From: Hygrophila difformis
Lineage: Eukaryota; Streptophyta; Magnoliopsida; Lamiales; Acanthaceae
Reading direction: 5' to 3'
Assembly: GCA_030278955.1 (NCBI GenBank)
Contig: JAOANR010000003.1
Span: forward strand, 62,572,195 to 62,636,194
DNA: 64,000 nucleotides
Shown here: positions 47,301-59,052 of the stretch, one piece after another
Position numbering within the stretch: position 1 is the first letter of the stretch
How the letters are laid out: each line of letters starts with the position of its first letter
Notes under the pieces: generated by a model
Seen by the model: only the letters and a program-made list of their open reading frames with translations
What the model was told of the DNA's origin: nothing
Database searches by the model: none
Made by a program: the position numbers and the translations under genes

Positions 47301-50300
47301 GATTACTCTTTGTTATAAAAGGGAGATGTATTAGTATTATTCTTATATATGATTTTAAAATGGTCAATAATAAAGGCACAAATAACTGCTCAGACGTCAC
47401 AATTAACTTTCTCTAAGCACGAAACAAATTTCTCAAGCTCAAGGATTTAAGTACCTGTAGGCATGACAACAGAGATCTTTGAAGCACTTTATTTTCCACC
47501 ACACACCTAAATCAAAACTCCAAACAAGGAACTATTATCTGCACATAAATACCACATGATTATGGAACAACTTACATCTGCATCATTTGTTCTTACCCTA
47601 GTACTTCTTTGTTGATGTCTCTTGCATTATACCTTGTATATCCAAAACCAGTGTAATCCCATACCTGGCAGAAAATATAAAATGTATTCATGCAACTTCA
47701 CCTGACAATCATAACGATCCTCTCTAATCTAATAACCAATAAGGAGGAATCTTACAGAATAATAAAGGAATAAACAGATACCGGGATCATCCAAGCAAGA
47801 TAAAATTAAAGGACAAACAAAGAGGTCAAAACATAGCCATGTACGATGGACAAGGAACACAATTAATTTAAGGCTACCAAATATATGTATTTCAAAAATA
47901 TGTCAGTAGCAAAACAATTGGGCAGGCCATCAAGTTAGGTCAAATGGCCTCGTTTTTATATATTTTCGATTTTAGTTAATACACGCGCCATATTCCGGTC
48001 AATCGCTAGTTGGGCACCAAAATATATATTTATTTATATAAAAAAATTTACAAATAACATATATATAAAATAATAAAATAAATAAATAATAAATATATAT
48101 ATACATACATTACATATCATCATCGACATCTCTCCACCACCCACCACCGCTGCCAGCCTCCCCCACCCCACTCCCCCAGCTATAAATTATAACCCGGTGG
48201 CGGAGGGATGGGGCGAGGGAGGGTTTGGGGAGGCTGGAAGCAGCAGCAAGCAAGGTATTAAATTTTGGTATTGGTGTCAATTTTAGACATGTAAATTTGC
48301 GAAAATTTCGGTTTCGATTTCAAAAAAACTATGGAAATTATAGAAACTATTTGAAATTTTGGACATTTCTTTCTAATATTATTTTACATATTTTAAATTT
48401 AAAAAAAAAATGATATGTAATAAACAAAAGTGAATAAATTATACTAAGTGGGGTGCATTCAATCAAGACTCTATAGGAGTTTTTTGGATTTTCTAAGTTG
48501 TGGTGTATTCAATCAAGATTTGAAAGTCTTTAAAAATTTTGAGGTATTCAATACCTATTTTAAAAAGTCTTTAAAAATCTAGAGGTATTCAATACAGATT
48601 TATAAAAATCTTTAAAAATTTAGAGGTATTCACTGGTCCATGGATTTTAATTCTTTATAGATTTTAATGGATTCTTTCAAAAAATATAACTAAATGAAAT
48701 TTGTCTGAAATCAACCAAACTTTCATGGATTCTTTATAAAATCAGCCAACTCTATGTGGATTCTATGGACGTTTTAAATCCACCGACTTTTTCTAGTACA
48801 TAAAAGTCTAATAAACTCTCAATCGAATACGCCCACAAGTATACAAAAAGTCCGTTAACAGACAGTATGATAGAAATTCAAAAAGAAAAAACTATAAATT
48901 TAAAAAAATAATTTCACTTCACTAATAATATTACAATAAATTTCACAAATTTTTATTAAATTAAATAAAATGTTTATAACTATATAAAGTTTATGATAGG
49001 ATCAACGTTCACATCTTCCCGATCTTCACATCCTCTTGAATAAAAATTAGCAATATTCATCCCATAACATAATACCTCGATTCATAACCGATTAAAACAA
49101 GTCAATGGGCATGAAATAATCAAATTTCAGTAATTTTGGTCAAATTTCGAGTTTCGGGGGAATTTTTAGTGGAAATTCCGCAAAAAGATATCGTATATGA
49201 AATTTTGCTTCGGGGTCCAAATCCTGAAATGTAGGTTGGATTTTTGGTGTTTTGATGGCTATTTAGTACCATGGAAGCATGAAGGGTGCTGAAGATAAAG
49301 ATGTACATATTTATTGTATTTATACTTATATATAAAGTTGTATTTTGGCAGGCCAACAGCAAGTGACTAGGAATCTGGCGCATGGCCGCATGCACTACAT
49401 GCGTTTAGAAAATGGGTGTCGGATTCGGCCACTTGGCCTAACTTGAATATTTATTCTTATATATAGAGTTATATTCTGGTGGGCCCAACAGCAAGTGACT
49501 TGGAATCCAGCGCATGCACTACATGCGTCTAGAAAAAGGTGTCGGACTCAGCCAATTGGCCTAATTTGACAACCCAGTGGGTTTCTACTGGCAAATTTTC
49601 CAAATATGTAAATCTAATTAAATGCTAACAACTATTGCCATCCTTAGAGAATTATCTGACAGCTTGAGACATATTTCTATTATTATTTGTGGTTGTGCAT
49701 GTGTGGCAGTGGAATATGCTAATGAGTACTGAGTTAGTGTGTGATGCTACTGTGTTAGTTTGTAAGCTGTCACATACTATAAAAAGAAGCAAATATGAAG
49801 TAGAACATAATTACAGAACTATACATCTTTAAGTGGATCAAATGAATCATAATACAAAGGAACAAGATTTGCATATAATTTACCTGCATCTTATCAAAAT
49901 AAGCATGTCGTTGCTGTTCAACGTATTTCCAGGCTCCCATCTCTGAAAAAGAAAAATAATAGACTGTCATACTTTCATAATTGACACTTGCAAAAGGCTC
50001 TTTATTATTCAGCTGAAAAATAGCAAAGCGATGCACCATGGCCATAGGACATTGATCCTTGAAGTACAAATACAGTAACCAAAAGGAATAACAACTAAGA
50101 AAACATAATGCGGGGAGTCCACTAACCCCTTCTATTATTCTCTTATACAACAACTTAGTCCAGAAATATCAAGTGTGAATAGTGCTCAGCTTCCATCATA
50201 AGAGACAGAAAGCATTAAAACTATTGCAGCACTTATCTGTTTATGATCTTGTCCATATATTTCGTTTCATGTTTCTTTGGTATTAAACGAGAGATGACAT

Positions 50301-53300
50301 GTGAATAACTCTACAACTAAAAAAAATTATTCTTCAGATTCAATGGATTGAATTGAGTTCTGTACACCCTTGGCGGATCTTCATAGAGTTATGTGGTGGC
50401 TCTGGACACCACTTAAATTGATGAAATTGATTTTTTAAGCTAAATAAGTACTAGGTTTTGCTTGGTACCCACTCAATTTTGTGGTGACACCACCATCCTT
50501 ACTTCCAACCTATATTCCGCGATTTTTTTTTTCGTTGCAAGCACTATCCCCTATTCCAACCCAGCTTCTCTTAATTTTGGGACACCACTAACAGTGTTTT
50601 TAGGATCCGCCACTGCCATACACTACCAGATCGTGCTAATTGTCAGCAGTTTGGTTTAACCTTTTCTTGGCATCCTTTAAATATAGTCACTACTTTATTC
50701 TTTGTAGGAACCATTGAATGTGGAGGTGTAATAGAGTGTCGATACATGGATGAAGCAGTGTTGTTCCCACCTTTCACGTTGCAATGGTGTTCTATATTCT
50801 CAAATCTCAATGTCATGTTGCCTCTTATAAAAAATGAGCTCTAAGTTCAAAAATCCTAGTCAAATGAGTTAGTCCCAAGGTCAGCTTGTTAAACCCAACA
50901 AGCTGAGCCTGAGGTCGAGCTTGAAATTTTCAAATTAAGCCGAGCTGACCACTATTCTAAACTCGTACAAAAACTTGAACAACCTGAGCTTAGCTCATTT
51001 AATAGCCAAGCCGAGTTTGAATGTCAACTACTCAAGTTCACCCAGTTCAATTAACAACACTAAGTAGGACCCTTTCCCCAGCAGGCATGATACAAGAGAT
51101 GAAAATGTGTGTGTCATCTTATCTCAATGTCTTTTTTAATACTTCCTCCGTTCCTAAATAAATGCCACGGACCCACATTTCACGCAATTCAATACACATT
51201 GTTAATCCGTAATAACTCAAATTCCATACAAGTAAAAATTATGAAAATTTTATATTCTAAATCTATGCGATTAGACGAATCCAAAAAGATCTCACTTGAC
51301 TATATTTTATCTTATATAATTGTATTAAAAAGTCGAGTCAAAGTTACTAAATGAACAGTGACAAAAGTCAAAACGTTACATTTAAAAAGGAACGGAGGTA
51401 GTATATTAGAGTACATGCAATGACAACATATGCAATACAGACAACCCCACATATGGGATAAAGGCTGAGACTGGAAAATGGAGTGATGATGATATTTGAG
51501 ATTGCATGCAGCAACACCATATATTTACCTAGTTATGTACATATGATTTCACATGGTTGTGTACAAATTATAATTCATCTAGATCTCAAATTCTAGACCC
51601 TTATGCATAGCTATAAAATCTATTAAGTTAGTTACTTTCTGTAGCACGTCTTTCTCTATGTTCTGGTTAAATGCATATTTACTTCAATCAGCAAGGTATT
51701 TTTGCATGATCCAAAAGACAATGAAAAATGGAAATGGTCATATCCAAAATAAGCATTTGCTAATGTAAAAGGTAATACCTTTGAAAAAAGCCATAGTGGC
51801 TGGCGTGACAGTACTGACTCTTGGATCTGGGCAATCCTCTTTCTTAATGGCATCAGTTCTGAGCAATGCGGGGTTGCTATCAATAATGGCAACATTCAGT
51901 TGGTTTGTCAATGGCATGCTTGCTGCAAGCATAATGCATATAACTTTGTATTAGTTGATCCACATAAGCAAAAGAGTTTACTTTTATCATGTCAAAGCCA
52001 GGCATGAAGGGAGAACCAATTTTCACTTTTGACTAAATTCCAGCACAAACTTTACATGCCGCATGCTAAACATCATCTGGTTTAAGTCAAAATAAAGCAA
52101 AATTAATCAAGGAAATTATTTGATGGCCAAGCACGTATTCGTAGTCACAGAGTAAAGATCATTTATAGGAACAAATGCTTCAAAGATAGTTATGTATGCA
52201 AATACCCTAATATTGTAGAGCCCCATTTCAAATGCATGTGGGTTTGCTTCTACAGTTATAATGTGTGTGTGTGCGCGCATATTTATATACACACTTCAAC
52301 TAAAATAACATTTCTATGCCAAGAAAAGTTGAGTAAAATAAGCAGCATTGAGTTCAACTCAGTGGACTAAAACAAAATTAATGCTTAATTAGGTTAAAAC
52401 ATGGAAACCGCATACATTAACTATAATATGACTCCTGAATGCCACATATAAATCTCATAGTAATTAAAGATCAGTATTCTTACAAACAAATAAAGATTGA
52501 AAAGAACTATTAAGAAAATAGCAATTACCTAGAGAGCAAGCTAGAGCCATGCCAACCATCCCACCTCCAACAATTGCAACATCATGCACAGGAGCGTCAC
52601 TATCTTCATCCCCATGCCTGTTTCCAAGCTGCTAGTTGTAACAATAACTATAGGAATCAGTTTCGTTAGAACTCTTAGAATAATGGTAGGATAGAAATTA
52701 GGTCAGCCAAAATTAGGTTTCGCCCTACAATTATCTAAAGCACATTTTTGTTCTCAAAAGACAAATTAACCAACCCCTTATTATTGCTGCACTACAGATA
52801 GGCTTTTCGTGATCTGTTCAACCGGCCATATATTTCATATCTTTACCTTACTTTGCATTTTCAAATGAACTACAGAATTATGAATTATCAAAGCTATGTT
52901 AATTTACAAGCACATTTTACCGATCCTTATGTCTGGTTAACATATTAATTCTAGAGCATATTACTACTACTACAGTAAATAAAGCACCATATTTCAAGCT
53001 AGCATCCTTCATAAACATCAGAGACAAGGGTATTTCGTTGTACTTTTCTATTACTTAAAATAGTTGGCTGGTATCCTTTTGCATGTCACCCAGTAACACA
53101 TAAGTGGTATCGTAACTTAGTTTCCTTGTATAATACTCCCTCCGTATTCAAAAAATGTTAACGTTTGCATAGTAAACACTATTCATTGAGTAACTTTCTT
53201 TCGACTGTTTAACATAGTTCCATAAGATAAAATATAGTCAAGTGAGATCTTGTTAGATTCGTTTAATCACATAGTTTTATAATATTAAATTTTTATAATT

Positions 53301-53851
53301 TTTATTTTATAAAATTTAAGATATTACTCTTTAAAATATGTATTTTGGATTGCGTGAAAACATGGAATATTAAATTTTTTTTTTTTTGGTGACGGAGGGA
53401 TTATAAAAGAAATCCATATGATCAGCAATTAATCAAGCACAACACATCTCCTGGAAACAAATAAAAATGCAATTTACAAGGTTACAACTTACAATGAAAA
53501 CGATGAACCACCACATCAGTTCATGATATGCCATATGATATGGACAAAACTTGCACAAAATATTCTAAGGCTGAGTTCTCTATTCTGTTCAATAATGGGA
53601 CAAAAAATAAACAGTGCATAAAGGTTAAATTAGTTAGCGCAACTAACTTGATTGTTTGCACCAGATGACACTGAACCAGCATCATTACAAAATGACCTCT
53701 GTGCCAATTTCAAGGAATGGATCTTGAAAGCCACTCTTCTTGAAGTTATCCTATTAAAAAAAAAAAGCAGCTTCAACACAACAATTAACATAGGTATACT
53801 CTAAAAATTAGTATGGAGACAGACAACTAAGAATAAGTTCAATACTTACAT
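44347..53851 (-). CDS. COQ6: COQ6 ubiquinone biosynthesis monooxygenase
   Basis: Minus-strand exons 53851-53850, 53750-53648, 52628-52529, 51922-51779, 49942-49884, 47664-47597, 47506-47455, 45826-45689, 45536-44937 and 44562-44347, 1482 nt, 493 aa (Arabidopsis COQ6 is about 500). All introns are GT..AG and phases agree. Flavin-monooxygenase (UbiH/COQ6) motifs: the FAD dinucleotide fold VAIVGGGMVGMALACSLA, the DG motif VGSDGSKSRV and the second FAD motif VVLIGDAAHTVHPLAGQGVN. The N-terminus MITSRRVAFKIHSLKLAQRS is basic and lacks acids, fitting a mitochondrial presequence. COQ6 hydroxylates the ubiquinone ring in the mitochondrial inner membrane complex. The start codon appears split by the first intron (AT|G), because the exon at 53875-53850 has an in-frame stop further up. 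Introns carry two Stowaway MITEs and one other MITE. Confidence 0.93.
46987..47282. repeat. ~70-bp direct repeat in a COQ6 intron
   Basis: Two copies (46987-47056 and 47212-47280) sharing TTTTCATTGTTTATGATTTC and CGAGGACCCTCCCACATCTT with few differences, separated by ~155 bp. Confidence 0.85.
48451..48834. mobile_element. 384-bp MITE in a COQ6 intron
   Basis: Ends GGGTGCATTCAATCAAGACT and the complement of GGGCGTATTCGATTGAGAGT. Inside, a ~45-bp motif (AGGTATTCAATAC..TCTTTAAAAAT) recurs three times. The superfamily is not assigned because no clear target duplication was found. Confidence 0.7.
49310..49567. repeat. ~130-bp tandem duplication in a COQ6 intron
   Basis: Two adjacent copies, each with a TTATATATA..GTTATATT-type start, CCAACAGCAAGTGACT, GCATGCACTACATGCG and a GTGTCGGA..GGCCTAA end. 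About 85-90% alike by eye. Confidence 0.85.
51140..51403 (+). mobile_element. Stowaway MITE in a COQ6 intron
   Basis: 264 bp, TACTTCCTCCGTTCCTAAAT at one end and the complement AGGAACGGAGGTAGTA at the other, flanked by TA. Confidence 0.92.
53134..53403 (-). mobile_element. Stowaway MITE in a COQ6 intron, inverted
   Basis: TACTCCCTCCGTATTCAAAA at the left and GACGGAGGGATTA at the right. The interior is the complement of the other copies (CTTGTTAGATTCGTTTAATC). Confidence 0.9.
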
Positions 53852-54114
53852 GGAAGCCTACATAGGGCATTTATTCTAAAAAAAAAATCATCAATGTAGT
53901 AAACAAACAGTAAAATTAGGAGATAGTTTCTCGTTATTGATCATATCATGAAAAGAAAAACTTAAGACTGTTAGCGCAGGAAAAATTAACATTTTGGTCA
54001 GTTAAGTTCGAAAATTTCACCAAAACAATCCTTTTCTTTTCAGTTAGAAAATTGATCCTCTAGGTTTGATAATTTATCCAATTTGATCCCTGGGGTACAA
54101 CAAACATAATTGAC

Positions 54115-55487
54115 AGCTAAATGACATCTACAATGGCAAGGATTAAGCTTCTAACTCACACAATGTGGGTCCTCCAATCCTAAACTAAATGGGCCAAATG
54201 TACAACCCAAACAACAACCCATTTTTCTTCAAAAAAGCCATTTTCTACGTATACCCGTTTCTTCCCAATCAGCTAGGCTACGAGTGAAACAATTTCAATA
54301 TTCTACCAATATATGTTTCTTTCCCGGTTTCTACCAAAAACATTAAGATTTCCCAAACGTACGCATTTCACCTAAATACATCACGCATCTCAGATGGCAA
54401 GCAAACCGCAGAAAACACAAATTTCAATCCAAAACTTAAAACAGTCGATCATGAAAATTGAAGTCACTGGACCATTGAATATAACGATTGCCCATCAAAT
54501 TCGGTCGATAAATATTGCTTCATACTAACAAATTGAAGGATGGGCAATATTTCGCAGTATCATTCCTGACTCGATTTAGTTGTGTACTCCCAAATTGACC
54601 ACAAAGATGTCGCAAGAAATATTAAAACTTGTGTGTCTACTTGACCACAAAGATGTCTACTCCTAAACCCTCAGCTCAAAGTAGCTCGGTCAACGCTCGG
54701 CTCGGCTCGAATTCTTGAATTCTTATGAGTTCAAAGCCAAGCTTACCGTCGAGCTCGGCTCGGCTGGTGTCGCTACTTGACCATCACATAGAGTCCAAAC
54801 TTAGTGTTCTCGTCGCCCTTCCAACAAGGAGCGCCACGCACTACTGACTTCCTTCGCTTCCATCCATTTTGCCCCAATCCGCTCCTAGATCATTACATTC
54901 AACACAAATGTTGCTTGGGTAATTATCACTTTTTGTTTCCTCTTTCTATGGCTGAAAGGATAGACTCTACAAGTTTTAATATTTCTTGCGACGTCTTTGT
55001 GGTCAATTTGGGAGTAGACAACCAAATCGAGTCAGGAATGATACTGCGAAATATTGCCCATCCTTCAATTTGTTAGGATGAAGCAATATTTATCGACCGA
55101 ATTTGATGGGCAATCGTTATATTCAATGGTTCGGTGACTTCAATTCTCATGATCGATTGTTTTAAGTTTTGGATTGAAATTTGTGTTTTCTGCGCTTTGC
55201 TTGCCATCTTAGATGCGTGATGTGTTTAGGTGAAATGCGTACGTTTGGGAAATCTTAATGTTTTTGGTAGAAACCGGGGAAGAAACAGATATTGGTAGAA
55301 TATTGAAATTGTTTCACTCGTAGCCTAGCTGATTGGGAAGAAACGGGTATACGTAGAAAATTGGTTTTTGGAAGAAAAATGGGTTGTTGTTTGGGTTGTA
55401 CATTTGGCCCATTTAGTTTAGGATTGGAGGACCCACATTGTGTGAGTTAGAAGCTTAATCCTTGCCATTGTAGATGTCAATTATGTC
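54115..55487. repeat. 1.4-kb inverted repeat next to the COQ6 5' end
   Basis: The left arm (~54115-54640) and right arm (~54963-55487) are inverted copies of about 525 bp with a low mismatch rate, around a ~320-bp spacer. For example AAGAAATATTAAAACTTGTG at left matches CAAGTTTTAATATTTCTTGC at right. Left of it (54000-54100) are GATCCT/TTTGATCC-type words like those at the ends of the other long-inverted-repeat elements here, so it is probably a foldback DNA transposon with a truncated right end. It begins less than 300 bp upstream of the first COQ6 exon. Confidence 0.85.
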
Positions 55488-56036
55488 ATTTATCCTCAAC
55501 TAGAAATTAAACAATTAAATAAATAATTAGCAATTAAATAGGAGAATCGGAGTATCACATAAGCACAAATCATGCAACAGGAAAGGTGATCTCTCAGAAC
55601 CCAACCTCCCAATCATGCTCCTCCAGTGGAATCTATAAAACAGACAAAACAAAGGCAGTCAGTACAACGTACTGTGCAAGAGAAATATGTGCAGGGGAGA
55701 ATAAGGAGAAACAATTAAATAATATATCATGCAAATAGAGCATATAAATAAATCACCACACCGGCCCATACCGATGCTTCAGCCACAACATACATAGACA
55801 TCAAGCAAATAAATAAATCATCACACTGTCCCATACCGGTGCTTCAACCACAACATACAAGAAATAAATAAATAAAATGATGCATATGATGCATGGTCTA
55901 ACATATACCTATCTAACTTATATGTCAATGCAGACGAATATGCCTAGCCGGCAACCTAAGAACCCGGGCGGTATGAACCTACGGGTGAGGATATCTTCAA
56001 CTCCAACCCGTTACAGGGTAACATACACCATCCCCA

Positions 56037-56190
56037 GGCATCACAGCCCAAATCATACACCCCGAAGGGCCAACAGGCATCACAGCCAATAATCACACCC
56101 CGAAGGGCCAACAGGCATCACAACCAATAATCACACCCCGAAGGGCCAACAAGCATCACAGTCAATAAACACCCCGAAAGATCATCAGGA
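56037..56190. repeat. 37-39-bp tandem repeat, about 4 copies
   Basis: Core CACCCCGAAGGGCCAACAGG followed by CATCACAGCCAATAAT, decaying in the last copy. Confidence 0.88.
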
Positions 56191-56569
56191 CTCAACAACA
56201 CCTGTGGAGGCTACCCGATCAATCATAAACATTATATCACCCAATTGGGTTGCATATCCGTCAATTCCATAATCTACAAAAGCATATGTCATCCATCATG
56301 GAATCCAAACACCTAGCCACTAGGTACACATGCTTGTCAATATCATATATTTATCACACAACAATCAACATAGGCATGCTTCTCAAATATCAATTCGTAT
56401 ATTCACAATAAGAATATATCATGTCTCGTTAATTAATCATAGTCCGCAGTCAAAGAGATACCTCACACGAATCACATATAATATTAAATTCAACAATTCA
56501 ACAAAGGGCTTATGTAACTCAACGTCACGCCCAGGGATCCAACTACTCATGGTAATATAGATATAGACC

Positions 56570-56571
<2 letters not shown>

Positions 56572-56609
<38 letters not shown>
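56572..56609. repeat. (AT)n microsatellite
   Basis: About 36 bp of AT dinucleotides. Confidence 0.95.
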
Positions 56610-56610
<1 letters not shown>

Positions 56611-57244
56611 CACCTATCATTGTTATTGGTTATATATATAATAACAAACCCATGTTAGATAATACATTTATCTAGAAATAATTTAACATGCTCCAGATCC
56701 ATAAGGATATTATATTAAATAATCCCCAATGGATTAATCCAGTTACCAACTTAGTATATAACTCATTCTAGAAAACCCAATATCTAAAAGACATTCGCAT
56801 TCAACACCCAACTTACACGAACCCATGACTTTTGTCATAATTAAAGGATACACATTATTAGCTAATAACAAAATTAGATCATATATATGTGTGTATATAA
56901 AAATATCAAAACACCAAAATCATAAGTTGCATATATACATATATAAAAATTATTTACACGAGACCATTCACAAATATTAATTCTTATAAAAACATTTTTA
57001 CAATATATATATATATATGTACATAATATACTGTTTTCACAAATACTAATAAAGCATATTTATATAAAATCATACACACATATAATACTTCATATCAATA
57101 GATTGTATCTTCCCAAAATCACCCACTACTCCAATAATCATATGAACCCGATAAGCTTCAGATTGCTATAATACACACTAATAAGCTTATAATTAAAACC
57201 ATACCAATTTAATAAGCTTGTAATACAAACACTTCAAACTCGCA

Positions 57245-57250
<6 letters not shown>

Positions 57251-57298
<48 letters not shown>
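57251..57298. repeat. (GT)24 microsatellite
   Basis: Uninterrupted TG/GT run of about 48 bp. Confidence 0.95.
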
Positions 57299-57300
<2 letters not shown>

Positions 57301-57460
57301 AATTGAATAACTAATCATCAACTTAAACACTTAGCAAATCCAACCTATTCAATATCAAGCTCTAAGACCTTAAAATTCTAAAGTACTCCATGATTGCCAA
57401 ATTGTAACCCTTTCACATTTAATAGGCTAACAACTCATCGAATAGCTCAATTGACACCTA

Positions 57461-57645
57461 TGTTGCTCGGACTCGGGTACGGGTGTCCGACACGGGTGCG
57501 GGGATATGTGGCGGACACTTGCCATTTTGGATTGTGCTCCAAAAGGACTAGCTAATTGTGCCGTGTCCCAGGATCATACCAGTGTCGGTGTCGTGTCCGG
57601 AGGACCCGGGTACTCCACCCTTTTTGAAGAGTCCGAGCTACACAG
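57461..57645. mobile_element. 185-bp MITE with 11-bp target duplication
   Basis: Ends TGTTGCTCGGACTC and GAGTCCGAGCTACACAG, which are imperfect inverted repeats. The flanks ATTGACACCTA (57450-57460 and 57646-57656) are identical. The ends look like a TTGCTCGGACTC repeat common in asterid genomes (from memory). The target size favours Mutator-type. Confidence 0.85.
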
Positions 57646-57656
57646 ATTGACACCTA

Positions 57657-58358
57657 AATCATTCAAGAATTATCAACACCCATTTTACTCAAATATTTAA
57701 GCATTTATCCAAATAGTTCAAAACTTGTAACTCTCCAAAATTCACAACACAAGTGCTCAACAATATCACGCAATAAGCTAACATGTCCGGATTCACCATA
57801 CCCATTCAAGACCCCTCCAGTTTATCAGTTACAAATAACATCCAACACTTTCCCCGTTTTCATTATCAATTCACATCTCTCAATATAAAGAGACAATTCT
57901 CATCTCCAATCATCTTGTAAACTCCAACAATATGTTAACTAGTGATTTTTATTCTTTATTCAAAAATCACTTGGCTTATGTTCAAACATCCACAACCAAT
58001 CAAATATCCCCAAAAACTCTAATACTCAACAATAAACCACAATGATCAACATCTCATCTCCATTATTTGATAAAATTCAACAATCAAATATCCATTTAAT
58101 TAAACTCAACAATTTCATTTAACCCAATAATTCGGAAATCACCCAATTCATTGAAGACCCAATCCGTTCCACAATTCCTAAACTTAAACATATAATACCC
58201 AACAACCACAACTCAAATATTCAAATCAAATTCATCAAGGATTAACAATATAACCAAACTAATATTTCCGAATCACAGTCCAATCCTTAATCTAAATTGC
58301 AAGATACCAAACATCATATGAATTCATCAAATAACCACTTCCAATTTCAAACCTCAAA
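57657..58358. other. intergenic, A/T-rich
   Basis: No gene or repeat structure recognised. Confidence 0.5.
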
Positions 58359-58465
58359 GTAAAAGCAAAATAGCAGATACGAGAACTAGAAGAAGAGGTG
58401 ATGAGAAGGGGGGGAGGTAAAAGCAAAATAGCAGATACGAGAACTAGAAGAAGAGGTGATGAGAA

Positions 58466-58496
<31 letters not shown>
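58359..58496. repeat. 58-bp tandem duplication ending in a 31-G run
   Basis: Two copies starting GTAAAAGCAAAATAGCAGAT, at 58359 and 58417, each ending in a G run. The second run (58466-58496) is 31 G long, so its length in the assembly is doubtful. Confidence 0.93.
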
Positions 58497-58498
<2 letters not shown>

Positions 58499-59052
58499 GC
58501 CACTGCCGCCGCCGAACATCATCATCCTCAAAGCCAAAACTCCGCCGCCACCGCCTCGCATCAGGCGCCGGCCAGCAGCCCCGCTGCCACAGCGACGCAC
58601 TACCGTGCCTTGCACAATCCTCACCACGACACTGTGGTGTCTCTTCCTGTTGGACACGGCCTCTGGCCCCTCCCACTTCTCCCTCCGCCGCCGCGACGAC
58701 GGCGTCGCTACCCCGGCAGATTCGAAGCCGGACAAAGAAAGGGGAAGAAGAATCGGGAATGAAGGATGAAAGGGAAGAAGAAATAAGAAACCCCACGCAA
58801 TAATATACACATAAATCCCTTGCCTGATTAAATCGAATGGCTTCCGAGCTTCCAATAATCTTCTTCTTCTCTTCCTCAAGTTGCCGCTCCTCCAACCCCT
58901 ATTCTGCGTTTTCTTTTTTGCCCTCAATCCCAAAAACACGTTCAACAAGAAAGAATAGGGGGATAGGCTTGGGTTGGGCCCTACTGTTAAAGAATCTTGG
59001 GCTCCAGTTAAAATGGGTAATTGGACTATTGAAATTTGGGGCTTTAAACATT
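58497..59052. other. GC-rich then ordinary sequence, no gene assigned
   Basis: 58497-58740 is GC-rich with CCGCCGCC words and long open frames on both strands, as expected from composition alone. No family was recognised, and I do not call a gene. Confidence 0.5.

Larger units (their letters stand above)
55488..57449. other. A/T-rich repeat region without recognised genes
   Basis: No coding frame with family similarity. It contains a ~64-bp tandem pair at 55744-55860 (CCATACCGATGCTTCAGCCA and variant), about four copies of a 37-39-bp unit at 56037-56190 (CACCCCGAAGGGCCAACA), an (AT)n run at 56572-56609 and a (GT)24 run at 57251-57298. The block may be the non-coding part of an old retroelement, but no LTR pair or polyprotein was seen. 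Confidence 0.6.

Noticed and set aside
55488..57449. LTR retrotransposon
   Set aside because: No paired LTRs, primer-binding site or gag-pol frame could be found; left as unassigned repeats.
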